Shown: piece by piece, positions 1 to 10,418 of the stretch
How positions within the stretch are numbered: the first letter of the stretch is position 1
How the letters are laid out: every line of letters starts with the position of its first letter
Program-made: the position numbers and the translations under genes
From: Davidsoniella eucalypti
Lineage: Eukaryota; Ascomycota; Sordariomycetes; Microascales; Ceratocystidaceae
DNA: 64,000 nucleotides
Assembly (NCBI GenBank): GCA_004009845.1
Contig: RMBW01000054.1
Location: 62,001 to 126,000 of the forward strand
Direction of reading: 5' to 3'
The notes under the pieces: generated by a model
Told to the model about the DNA's origin: nothing
The model's database searches: none
The model's input: only the letters and a program-made list of their open reading frames with translations

Positions 1-47
1 GAACACGCTGTCTTCGCTGTGTCGGATCATATATCTAAAACACTATG

Positions 48-1296
48 TTAATGACACAGCGATGGAGGATGAGGCCCGAAGGATACCATGCGAGACAGGG
101 GCCTGTACCTATAGCCATCAATGACGCAAATGGGGTTGTGGGATGCTTGAATACTAGGCTCGGGATCTAGAGCTTGTGGGAGGTATTTTCGGCGGATCAT
201 ATTTTGCTGTGATCCGGGATGAATCATATTCGGGTTCTTCTTTGACGGACTTGGAGTTTTTGGCCTAGAGATTGACTGGAGCAGGATTTCCACATTTCTT
301 TCATCGTCATCTTCTTCTGCATAGTCTTCGTCATCTTCATCGTCATCTTCCTCTACCTCTACTTCCCTATCTGCTAGCACTGGGCTATCTGGAAGACGTG
401 GAAGCTCGTCAGGTATGATAGGCATCCAAGGAGCAGATGGCGTATGTGTAGTTACAGCTCGGGTATTGTTATTTTTAGAGGAAGACCTGTTTTTTTTCGA
501 TAGACCAGAACACGTAGACGATGACGGAACCAGCGGCTGCTGCCGATAATGGACCCGTTTCGGCCCAAACGGCTTTGGCGAAGATCCAAGCAACGGAGGC
601 AGCGGAGGCAGTGGAGGCGAATCGGAGACATCAGCATAGTTACTCCCAAGAATAGCTTGATCTATATTTTCCGTAGCATGACAGTTGCGGTAGATTGGAG
701 AAGATGGATCCGGCCCGAGTATGTCACCATTCTGGTGCAGGAACGCTTTGCGGCCTGGATCGGGCGTTTGGGGTGACGTTGTAGTACGGCAAACTCTGGC
801 CGAAGGGGCCACTGACGGTGATACTGAATCTTGACCAACATGAATTGATTCAGGTGAGGCTTTGATGAGATCTGCCAATGAATTAGGGCTTGAAGTCATA
901 AGTATATCCAGGTCGCTCGGGGTAGGGCTCTGGGGCAAAGGTGTGTTGATCGGATCGGTTGGTACATGACTCTCCTCCCAACTAGTAAAGGTCACGTCTT
1001 CGGCTAATGGAATATAGGGCAACGGCCCTGTCTGGCAAAACACACGGAAGTCGTCCCGACCATAATGCTCGCAGTGTAGCCCTGGAGTACTTGCGACTGC
1101 ATCCCACCATATAAGCAGTGATAAGCACGACTTTGTAGCGACGCAGTAACGATATTGGTCAGATCCAACGGTCTAGAGTACAGTTTAGAGTTAGTAATTG
1201 AAAGTACGATGAGAAAATACATAGCTGCACTTCACTTACTACACATAGCCTCGCTTTGATAGCGCTGTTATTGCTTTCATGAGACTTTGAAGCCAT
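48..1296 (-). CDS. Unrecognised protein with acidic central tract, two exons
   Basis: I do not recognise this protein. The model is exon 1 at 1296-1240 (19 codons from an ATG) and exon 2 at 1172-48, giving 393 aa. The 67-base intron has a GTAAGT donor, a TACTAAC-type branch site and a CTAG acceptor, and joins in phase 0. An open frame beginning at 1043 is not the real start, because that codon is GTG and the frame stays open upstream to the acceptor. The first 110 or so residues look like a folded module, with a WWDAVASTPG stretch followed by CEHYGRDDFR and CQTGPLPYIP. The rest is Pro/Ser-rich and probably disordered, with a long Asp/Glu run near residues 290-315 and an SRPKTPSPSKK motif that could be phosphorylated. 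It shares a 490-base divergent upstream region with TRM7. No function is assigned. Confidence 0.7.
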
Positions 1297-1786
1297 GGCT
1301 TAGAAGTATATCACTCGTATCAACTGATTTTAGGTCTTGAGGGTAGTTCATTTTGGAAATGGATATCATGTGATGCTATAGAGGTATTCTACTAAAGAGA
1401 TATAATGTCGTCGTTCAATCTGAGCTTCATGACTCGATCTTGTTGTGTACAGTGAGCGGTGTAAGTTGCCTAGGGTCTATTAGATGACTAATTAGGGTTC
1501 AGACACGGCATTCAGTTATTTGAGCTGATCGATTTGCTTGTAGAATTACTTAAAGTGGATATCAAGTAAAAATGCAGCCTAATTAGGACAAAGTTGGGCC
1601 AAACAAAACGTCATAAAATTTTGCGGTCTGAATGCCTCAATTTTTTGGAGGGGTGAATGAAATCAACCAGAAAAATTAAGAGAAAAGAGAGAGAGGCTTT
1701 TTGAGTATCACGACTATCTTGGTTTTTTTTTTCTTATTTTCGCAAGAGACCTGAACTTTGAGACGAAATTCCTACTAAATCTCATC
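1297..1786. promoter_or_regulatory. Divergent upstream region, unknown gene / TRM7
   Basis: This is 490 bases between two divergently read start codons. It carries a telobox-like TTAGGGTT at 1492-1499 and a T-rich stretch around 1725-1740 shortly before the TRM7 start. I see no coding potential here. Confidence 0.5.
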
Positions 1787-3103
1787 ATGGGAAAGTCATC
1801 AAAAGATAAGAGAGACGCTTACTATCGTCTGGCCAAAGAACAAGGCTGGCGCGCTCGCAGTGCATTCAAGCTTCTTCAACTAGATGAAGGTGAGTCTGAG
1901 GTATTCTTGAGATACAGTCTTATATAGCGGCTTTGCTATTGATATAGATGGATGTCTATGTAGATAGTATATGTTCATATGGCTATCTTCCCTCATCACT
2001 ATCTATGGCCTGTCCATTATATCGTGACATACCGCTAACCCTAGACTACTATAGAGTTTGATCTACTCACTGGCGTTACCCGTGTCGTCGATTTGTGTGC
2101 TGCACCCGGCAGTTGGTCGCAAGTTTTATCCCGCGTGCTCATCAAGGGCGAGAAGTTTGGACGCAACTCATGGTCGGATTCCGAGGCTTCACTAAAGCAG
2201 TCACTACTGTCGATCAACGCCAACGGTTCACGAACTTCCGCTGCCGGCTCGGCCCGGCCTCCAGCAGACCCATCTTCTTCTGCGGCTACCGCAGCGCCAG
2301 CTAGATCTAGGGACGTCAAGATTGTCTCTATCGATCTACAGCCCATCTCTCCCCTCGAGGGCATCGTCACGCTCAAGGCTGACATCACTCACCCTGCCAC
2401 AGTGCCACTGCTACTGAAGGCGCTGGACCCGGCATATGACACAGAAGAAGCATCTGCCACGGCATCGCACCCCGTTGATCTTGTGCTCTCAGATGGCGCT
2501 CCGGACGTTACTGGTCTGCACGACCTAGACATCTACGTCCAGTCGCAGCTGCTCTTTGCCGCGCTTAATCTTGCTTTATGTGTACTGCGTCCCGGCGGAG
2601 CCTTCGTCGCCAAGATCTTCCGCGGCAAGAACGTTGATGTGCTCTACGCCCAGCTTAAGATTTTCTTCCGCCGTGTCGTTGTGGCCAAACCACGCTCGTC
2701 ACGTGCTAGTTCCGTAGAGGCTTTTATTGTTTGCCTTGACTTTCAAATGCCTGCGGATTTTACGCCTAGCCTACAAACACCCCTCGGTACGGGCTCGGTA
2801 CTAAACGCTTTGGCGAAAGATACAGCGGAAACTGAGAGATTAGCCCCGTTAAACCCCGTCGCTACGGGCGGACAGCCGATGGATATTGAGACGGTGGAGT
2901 TTGGGCCGGCCGATGAGATGAAGGGAACACAGTGGATTGCGCCCTTTGTAGCATGTGGTGATCTCTCATCATGGGATTCTGACGCTTCATACAGATTGCC
3001 AGAGAACTACGTCTCGCTAAACCCAGTACAGCCACCTACAGCACCACCATACAAAACAGCGTTGGAAAACAGGAGACAGAAGGGACAGGCGGTCACAAAT
3101 TAA
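1787..3103 (+). CDS. TRM7: tRNA (Cm32/Nm34) 2'-O-ribose methyltransferase, FtsJ/RrmJ family
   Basis: The exons are 1787-1889 and 2055-3103, with a 165-base phase 1 intron (GTGAGT donor, TATAG acceptor), giving 383 aa. The enzyme methylates the 2'-OH of anticodon-loop nucleotides 32 and 34 of a few tRNAs; in yeast it works with Trm732 and Trm734. Visible family marks are the N-terminal RDAYYRLAKEQGWRARSAFKL, the SAM-binding DLCAAPGSWSQ motif and the K-D-K-E catalytic tetrad: K28, D181 (LSDGAPD), K221 (VAKIFRG) and E256 (SSVEAF). The tail with GTQWIAPFVACGDL and YVSLNPVQPP is typical of Trm7 rather than of Mrm2 or Spb1. It is longer than yeast Trm7 (310 aa), largely because of a Ser/Ala-rich insert near residues 65-118 just after the SAM loop. 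The 3' end faces the GNAT gene at about 110 bases. Confidence 0.93.
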
Positions 3104-3213
3104 GTTATCAACAACTAGAAGGGGGAGGCACATATGTTCGTATATCTTTCAAAGAAACAGCGCCTATCGAGTCAAACTTGATTCGACAAAGGACTAATAA
3201 CAAGCATACAATA

Positions 3214-3861
3214 TCACTCAGACTGAGACAAAGTGTACGCAGGGCCGTTACGGCTTAAGACATGCAGATATGGCATTGACTCCTTCAACGAACGCACGCC
3301 TAGTGCCTTTTCATAAAACGGCACAATACCATCGGTGGGCGTAAAAAGAACGAGGCTGCGCAAAGCAGCATACTTTTTAGTTACTTCGTCTATGCATTGG
3401 CAGAGAAAGCGGGCGAGTCCGCGGCCTTGATACTCGGTTAGAACATAGACGTCGGTCAGGTATGCCCATGTAACCTGGTCAGTGATCAATCGACTGAATC
3501 CAATCATTTCACGGGGTGTTTCGGCGGTCACTAGAGACGTATTAGCTGTCAGTACACAGCCGTACTCAGGCCCTACACTACATATATTGAACATGTAGCA
3601 ATGCCATGTATCTGAACATATGGGAGATCAAGAAGGGACGGTCTTGCCTTCGTTAGGGATCCCATTGGGAAAGTAGAACAGGCTAAAGCAAAGGCTTTTT
3701 TCCACGAGTGTCTTCTTCTCCTCCATCGGCAGGTCATTTGCCCATCCGATTAGTGGTGAAGCATAGGCACGACCAAGAGCCTCTAAGTCAACAAGGGCGC
3801 TATCGGTGGTGATGAAGAACGTGTTGTCTTTGGACCAGGAAAACTGCAGCTTTGAAGGCAT
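3214..3861 (-). CDS. GNAT-family N-acetyltransferase with a GC-AG intron
   Basis: The exons are 3861-3648 and 3572-3214, giving 190 aa. The first ATG in frame is at 3861; the open frame upstream of it contains only a TTG. The intron (3647-3573, 75 bases) begins with GC inside AAG|GCAAGA and ends GTAG. It joins in phase 1 to give NE-G-PEYG, which keeps the frame into the core. The GNAT core is clear: IGFSRLITDQ, then WAYLTDVYVL (beta 4) and the acetyl-CoA pyrophosphate loop QGRGLA at residues 120-125, then the helix with FYEKALG. It resembles the small single-domain fungal GNAT enzymes of unknown substrate, and I cannot tell the acceptor. It is convergent with TRM7. Confidence 0.85.
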
Positions 3862-5380
3862 GATGCGACGTTGATTTGGTGATGTGATGGCAGCTTTGCG
3901 TAAATTAAACAAAGTAATTAAGGCTAGAAACGAAACTGCGGCTGATGTAAGATTGTGCAGAAATGTCGTGATTGTGTAGTTATTTATAGCATATATGAGT
4001 ATACTCGTGCAACGCCCACAATATTCTGTTTAGTTGGTAGTTGGCCTGTCTGTGGGTAACTAGTAATAGTTACGCCTAGCTGTGCTACTAGAACCCGGGT
4101 TAATAGTTGTCGGAATCTCGAATGAGATAGATATTTGTAAAGTAGCCCGTCGGGATAAAAACAATTATGCGTGGATCCAGTGTCTACATTTGTATATTGT
4201 ATATTGGGCACCCATCGATAAAAACTAGATTAGGCATATAGTTTGTACATTAAAGGGCAACTCTATGTAGGCTGGCGGCAATGAAACCTAAAGTATGAGT
4301 CAAGCTTTCTTCTCCTGATGCTTTCTTTTCTTCTTCTTGTTCATGTGTGAGCGGACAAGGCAACGAGATAAAATGGGCTAAGTGGTAGCAGGCCAAAGTG
4401 CAGCCTGTTTAAATAGAGCATAATTGATATGATATGGTTGTATAGACTGAGGTATAGAATACGCTATCGGGCAGATGCTCAGGCTACGGACGGTTATAAC
4501 GCCATATGCGTAAGCTATTAGCGGAGAATGAAAGAGAGAGGTGTCTCTGTCTTTGTACTGTGGTAGTGGATGTGCATGTGGTATATCAAATCTTGGAAGT
4601 TTATGTAAGTATATCCGTATATGCGGTGAACAATATGTGCTGAGTTGGTATTGAAACACATAAGCATTGTCCGTATAGAGCTAGAACTATGTAGATTTCG
4701 GAGTCCAAAGCAGTAGCCCGATCCGAGACATGTATTACAGCTACATATTAATACAGCTCTAAGTGTTAATACTATCTATCGCTGTGAAAACTGCCAACAA
4801 ACAGGGCTTGCTCGTTGCTTTGGTCAAAGACGTGTGAGCCAACAAATGTTCCCTGCTTTTCTCTTTTCTTAGCCTTTTTCAGCCTGCTTTGTTCCGCCCC
4901 TTCTTTGTTTTCCCCCTCTCTTCTCCTTCGATCTGCAGAAGAGGGATAGGAAATCTTGTCAATTGGGACGAAGTTCCTAGATTGGGTCAGCTTAGTTGAT
5001 AACAGACAGCCAGATAGCTCGTTATAGAGGAGGTGAAATAGGAAGAGGGGCGGGGAGAAGAAGGGACCATTATTCTATCTCTGCTACTGTCACCTTTTTG
5101 AAAGAGACGTTGGAGAGACCAGGTTCAGTAGTACTTGGAGTAGCTATCTTTAGTTATAGCGAATTTTCAACAACCAACTATACACATGTAGAGCCCAAGC
5201 TGTACGAGACAATTCAGCCTATTACCTATTAGTGTATATCTGCTTCTAAGCCATGTTAATGTGACCCGACATGTGATGTTCATCGGCTCAGATCAGGCGA
5301 AGAGGAATATACAGGTGCATACAGTACAGTATATGTATGACGGAGAGGATGTTATGCTGTGTTTATAACATGCATATCGT

Positions 5381-5437
5381 TCTCTTTTTCTTTTTTTTCC
5401 TTTATTTCTTTTTCTTTTTTTTCTTTTTTTTCTTTTT
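5381..5437. repeat. Polypyrimidine (T/C) tract
   Basis: About 57 bases almost wholly of T and C, read on the + strand, some 1 kb upstream of the DUG2 start. Such CT-rich stretches are common in filamentous-fungal promoters, and it may also be simple low-complexity DNA. Confidence 0.7.
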
Positions 5438-5777
5438 AATTTCTACAGCGAACTCTTGGACAAGCTCTCAACTAAATTCATGACGAGTGCTTTTCTTTTT
5501 AAAAATCAGTTATAACGCTTGGCTAGAGTACCTATTCTTTGGTTCTTTGACCGTTTATTTCGTCGTGACGACACGCCTAACCGATTTCTTTTGGGCTGCA
5601 GCAACAAAAGACCCTGATCAGTTGCTGCAATACTACAACGTAGCAGCTTGACACTCAATTTGTTTTTGGGTTGGAGTTAGAGTTGCATCTAGGCTTCGAA
5701 GTACAAGCCAACTCTCTTGACCCCCCTCTTCCTCTTTGTTCTTGCTTTTTCTTTACATCATACCAAGCGTGTTTCTG

Positions 5778-6116
5778 ATGTCCCAAACCTCCTTAATAGC
5801 AACGTCTATTGCCGGCATCGTCAAAGGCAAAAAACCACCGTCTCGATGCGTTGGATGTAGGCTGATCGAGGAGGTCGAGAGTGACAATGACAGCCAGAGC
5901 CATAGCTCGACATTGGTAGGCGCAGATGTCCTGTCGCTTTCGGGTGACGAACGAGGAAGTGGCAAAGATAACGACAGTTGTAGGTTACAAAACGAAGTGG
6001 CCTTGGCGATAACAGGTGAGTTTGTGTTGTTTTCTCTTATATCTTTGTCTGGCCTTGAAGAAACAGAAGGCCAAAAATATGTGTTAGTGGACGGTAGGCA
6101 AGGAGAGCGCTATTAA
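5778..6116 (+). other. Possible small ORF or spliced leader exon upstream of DUG2
   Basis: An ATG at 5778 opens a 112-codon frame with a polar, Ser/Asp/Glu-rich product including KGKKPPSRCVGCRLIEE. A strong GTGAGT donor (ATAACAG|GTGAGT) lies inside it at 6015/6016. Splicing from there to either visible acceptor before DUG2 (after 6387 or after 6393) does not keep the DUG2 frame, so this cannot simply be the first coding exon of DUG2. It may be a 5'-UTR exon with an upstream ORF, a separate small gene, or chance. Confidence 0.25.
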
Positions 6117-6189
6117 CAGAGGTGGTATAGAGCGCCCTGGAATTTTGTCATAGTGGGCTCTATAGCGCTTTGATGTGGCTCTGTAGCAC

Positions 6190-6207
6190 AACCCTAGACC
6201 TAGGGTT
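6190..6207. promoter_or_regulatory. Perfect inverted repeat of the telobox-like motif AACCCTAG
   Basis: AACCCTAG, two bases, CTAGGGTT: 8-base arms about 190 bases upstream of the DUG2 ATG. The half-site matches the TTAGGG/telobox motif seen in several other intergenic regions of the window. A dimeric or paired Myb-type factor site is an inference. Confidence 0.4.
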
Positions 6208-6396
6208 GGAAAGGCGGACGAGACTTCAAATGGCGTCATTGGCCTTCACCTAGACGGCGTTGACTACCATTTTCATGACGCGATCACGCTTCCCCAGTGT
6301 CTTTTCCGGTCCCGAAATGCATATTTAAGCCATTGCTTATACTGTATCTTTCTTCCACACCGGCATCCTTTTCCCGCTGTGTTTTAGTGACAGAAA

Positions 6397-9308
6397 ATGG
6401 CACCGTCATCGTTAACCAATTCTCCTCCTCTTCGTACAGACTGCTCCATGGCTCAGAGTGCCATATCAACGTCGCCTGTGATGCCTGTAGTGGCGGCATC
6501 CGATCCGGCGTCCTTTCCAGACACGCGGCCAGCTCTCCTACACACGCTCCAGCACAGCTCGTCGGTCCTGGCCCTTGCCGTCAGCCCGGAGCTTCACTAT
6601 GTCTTCGCCGGTACACAGGACGGAGAGATCGTGGTATGGTCGCTGGATACATTCCGCGCCATCTGCCGCATCCAAGCCCACCGGCGGAGTGTTTTAGCAC
6701 TGAGCTTGTCGCCTGACGGCCGCTATCTGATCAGCTCTGCCGGCGACGCCTTTGTCAACGTGTGGTGCCCACGCACGCTCAAACGGCTGTACGAGATCTA
6801 CAGCACCTATGATATCGGCGACATCTTTAGCGTGGCGTACAGTCCGCTCAACAACACAGTGTACTTTGGTGCGCAAAACACTACGATTCAGTGGGTGCGA
6901 CTGGACGATGCCACGGCCAAGGTTGGCAAGGACAGCGCAGCCCATCCGGCACGACGCAACCACCGCTTCTTCGATAGCAAGGCTGTGGGCGGCACAAGCA
7001 CGCCGCGCCGGAAGGAAGAGCGCTGGAACTCGATCCCTGCGGCCCAGACCGTGCTCGAAGTGCCACGGCGCTCAATCCGCCAGTTTGCCCACTTTGGCTA
7101 TGTCTACAGTATGTTGATGGCCAAGGGTCCCACTGTGCTAGTCGACGCGGACGAAGAAGTCCTGATTTCTGGCGGCGGCGATGGCACTATCAAGCTGTGG
7201 CGTCAGGGCGTCGTGTCCAGCAGCGATCCTGACGACGGCCCGGGCATCGAAGAGATCATGACTCTAGGTGAAGACGACGCCGAATCGGTCATGAGCCTTG
7301 CCATCGACGGCTCATTCTTGTATGCCGGAAAGCTAGACGGACAGGTTGAGCTCTGGGATCTCGACACCAAGCAAAAACTGCGCGTTATGGAAGCACACAC
7401 ATCAGATGTCATGTCACTACAGATGGGCTGGGGATGCTTGTGGAGCGCGGCCGCTGATGGAATGGTGGCAGTAAGTTCTATCTGTTGTTTGCGTTCCCAG
7501 TCTACCGCCAACTAACTAACCATTCTTTCCTCCCCTAGAAACACAGCACCGTCCACTATGGCCAGTATCACAGCCACCACCAGCACAACGCCAAGGCCGA
7601 CGACGTGGCCCAAAAGTACCAGTGTATCACGCGCTGGAAGGCCCACGAGGGCAAGATCTTGGCCTCGGTAGTCAGCACGTACAAGGGCGACCGTCTGTAC
7701 ATCGCTGGCGCCAACGATAACTCGGTATCGGTCTGGCGTATCCGTGACTTTCCGGCCGACAAGGACGCTGAAGACGCCAGCACTGGCTTCAGTAAAGATG
7801 CCTTCTTCGGTGCGCTCAGCGAGTTCGTCTCATACCGCACCGTGTCCTCGCGGCCCGAATTCAGCGAAGATTGCCGCAAAGGCGCTACCTTCCTGGCTGG
7901 TCTGTTCAAGAAGATGGGCGCCAAGGTCAGCCTGCTCAACACTCACGGCCTCCACGGCCCGCACAACCCTCACAACCCAGTAGTTCTAGCTACTTTCAGT
8001 GGCATGAAGGAGCCGCCCGAGAAGCGCCGGCGCGTTCTCTTCTACGGCCACTACGATGTCGTTGCTGCCGACACACGCCGCGACAAGACCAAGTGGCACA
8101 CCGACCCGTTCGACATGAAGGGCGATTCGGGCTATCTGTATGGCCGTGGTGTCAGTGACAACAAGGGCCCTGTGATCGCTGCACTGTTTGCCGTGACCGA
8201 CCTGATGCAGAACAAGGCGCTCGAGAACGACATTGTTTTCTTGATCGAGGGCGAGGAAGAGTCTGGCTCGGCCGGCTTTCAAGAGGCTGTGCGTCGCAAC
8301 AAGCACCTGATTGGTCCCGTTGACTACGTGCTCCTCGCCAACAGCTACTGGCTGGACGATGAGGTGCCGTGCCTGACCTATGGACTACGCGGTGTGCTTC
8401 ACGCCACCGTCTGCGTCGACTCGCCGTTCCCCAACCGGCATTCCGGTGTCGACGGCTCTTACCGTGTTGACGAGCCTCTATCCGATCTAACCAGTGTCCT
8501 GGCTACCCTCAAGGGTCCCCAGAACCGCGTCATGATCAACGGCTTCTACGACCGCATTCTGCCTATCACGCCCGAAGAGGAAGAGCGCTTTGATGAGATC
8601 GTGGCGTTGCTGACGCGCAAGGCGGCTAATGCCAGCGCCAACGGCAGCAATACTACCAAGGCTGGTACATACGCAGTTACGCCCTGTGCGCCGCCTGACG
8701 TCATCAAGTCCGACCTCAAGGCCCGCTGGCGCGAACCCAACCTGACCATCCATCGTTACAAGGTATCCGGTCCAGACGGCAGCTTAGTCAGCAGTCATGC
8801 CAGCGCCAATATCTCGCTCCGTCTGGTGCCTGGCCAGGAAGTCGATGAGGTGATTGCCGCACTAGTTAGTTTCCTTGAGACTCAGTTCTCAGCCCTTGGC
8901 TCGCGCAACAGTTTTGCCGTGCAAATCGACAACCGAGCTGAGCCGTGGCTGGGCGATCCCGCCAGCCCGCTCTTCCGGACCCTAGAAGCCGCTGTAGTCA
9001 AGGCATGGACGCCTGTCTTTGAAGAGCAAGATCGTGCTGCTCAGACTCCGGAAACCACGCCTTCTACAGTTGATACCGGCTCCAGCTATCCCCAATCAAT
9101 CCCAGCCAAGCCTAAGTGGCCGTTGTACATCCGCGAAGGCGGCTCAATCCCCGCTATCCGATTTCTGGAGAAGGAATTTGAGGCTCCTGCAGCCCACTTG
9201 CCATGTGGCCAGGCCAGCGACTCTGCTCATCTGGACAATGAAAAGCTTCGTATGCTTAACCTAGTCAAGGCCCGCGAGATCTTGGGCAATGTGTTCCAGC
9301 AGCTATAA
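6397..9308 (+). CDS. DUG2: Dug2-type glutathione-degradosome subunit: WD40 domain fused to M20 metallopeptidase
   Basis: The exons are 6397-7470 and 7539-9308, with a 68-base phase 0 intron (GTAAGT, CTAACTAAC, CCCTAG), giving 947 aa (yeast Dug2 is 878). In yeast, Dug2 with Dug3 and Dug1 degrades glutathione in the cytosol. WD40 repeats fill roughly residues 45-430 (for example VFAGTQDGEIVVWSL, LISSAGDAFVNVW, ISGGGDGTIKLW, GKLDGQVELWD). The M20 peptidase follows with metal and catalytic signatures: H529 (YGHYDVV), D565 (GVSDNKGP), the Glu pair near 597-599 (EGEEESGS), SYWLDDE, and H922 (SDSAHLDNE). An Ala/Asn-rich insert sits near residue 735. The start is the ATG at 6397; a second ATG at 6448 is also possible. 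Confidence 0.93.
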
Positions 9309-10418
9309 GCCATGTCCAGAAAATAGCAGAGTAGTAGTTTCTACACAACAAGTAATTATTTCACACGAAAACAACCGCACGGAACAGTATACGGCGCAAA
9401 TATCTCGGAGTTAAAGCAGGTCCCGGATCATAGAAATAGACAAGCACATGTACAGAAAGAAAGAGAGATGAAGAAACAGGGAGATTTTATATAATTACCA
9501 AACAAATCATCATTAATAGCATCATCATCACTATCTGCTTAATCTATCCATACTCTAAGTCCCCATAGCGTAGTAGTTATAGTTGGTTCAAATCCAATTG
9601 GGACAAAAACTACTACTAAAGCCCACCCTATGCTTATGGTAATGTCTAAGGGTTTGGGCAGCCTTTCCACTCACGAAGCTCTGTCGAAGGTAGATGCCAG
9701 GTAGTGACCATACTGTTCTAGGAGGGTTTATAATACAAGGAGCTACAAAATGATCGGAGGTTTTTAGACAGGTTCTCAACGAGGTGGTTTTTCCCAGAAA
9801 GGATTAGAAGTTGAAATAGCATATAAAGAAACCATAGCAAGTGTTCTGTATCTCCGTGGCCTGTCACTGTTGAGAAGTAGGTTGTCCTTCACTTTACAAT
9901 GTATACTAGTAATAGTTCAGGGCTGTGTATCTTAGGATACCGAGGTGCTACATAGCTATGAAGAGCTCCATTTCCACCTTGATAACAATGGCTCCAAAAA
10001 AACCCATACTCTAGGCCATATCTTCACAATAATGCTTAATAGTAGTAGGTAGTCAATCTCTGATGTTATCATAGCGTCACATTTTGGGATCTCTTGCCCA
10101 ACCCTGTGTCTATACTGAAGCAACACTGTGCGCCAGTATAATACCGTAACTACAGTGCCAAAGCTTGACAGCGCCTGTTTGCTTTCCGAGAGAGGCAGGG
10201 ACGTCGGCAAAATGCGCCAAAGCGGCAGCAATAGTTTGAGTAATTGCTCCATCTACTGATAACACCAACTTCCAACCGTTTTCTTTTAAACTTTTGATAA
10301 TACTTGAATCTCTTTTTGTTATTCTTACACTCTACTCTAGACCAAATATAATATTCATTATATCTAGGTAGACCCTCATAATCTCGTATCCCATTCCCGC
10401 CAACTCCAGTATCGCATC
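9309..10418. other. 1.1-kb intergenic region after DUG2
   Basis: No protein gene is visible between these tandem genes. It contains a short tRNA-like fragment with Pol III box sequences at 9559-9604 (listed separately). The last 150 bases before 10419 are AT- then CT-rich, as expected of a fungal promoter. Confidence 0.5.
9559..9604 (+). other. tRNA-like fragment with A-box and B-box but no anticodon arm
   Basis: A 46-base stretch runs from GTCCC to GGGAC, which can pair as a 5-bp closing stem. Inside, TAGCGTAGTAGT (9566-9577) matches the A-box consensus TRGCNNAGYNGG at 11 of 12 positions, and GGTTCAAATCC (9585-9595) is a full B-box that folds as a T-arm (GTTGG / CCAAT around TTCAAAT). Only about seven bases separate the boxes, so an anticodon arm is missing and the register of the acceptor stem is one base off. 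It could be a deleted tRNA, a TFIIIC-only site or coincidence. No T-run terminator follows. Confidence 0.3.

Larger units (their letters stand above)
3862..6396. other. 2.5-kb intergenic/upstream region between GNAT gene and DUG2
   Basis: The DNA between these divergent starts has no gene I can support with confidence. It holds a long T/C tract around 5381-5437, a short open frame with a strong donor (see 5778-6116) and a perfect inverted repeat at 6190-6207. Part of it is presumably the DUG2 leader. Confidence 0.5.
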
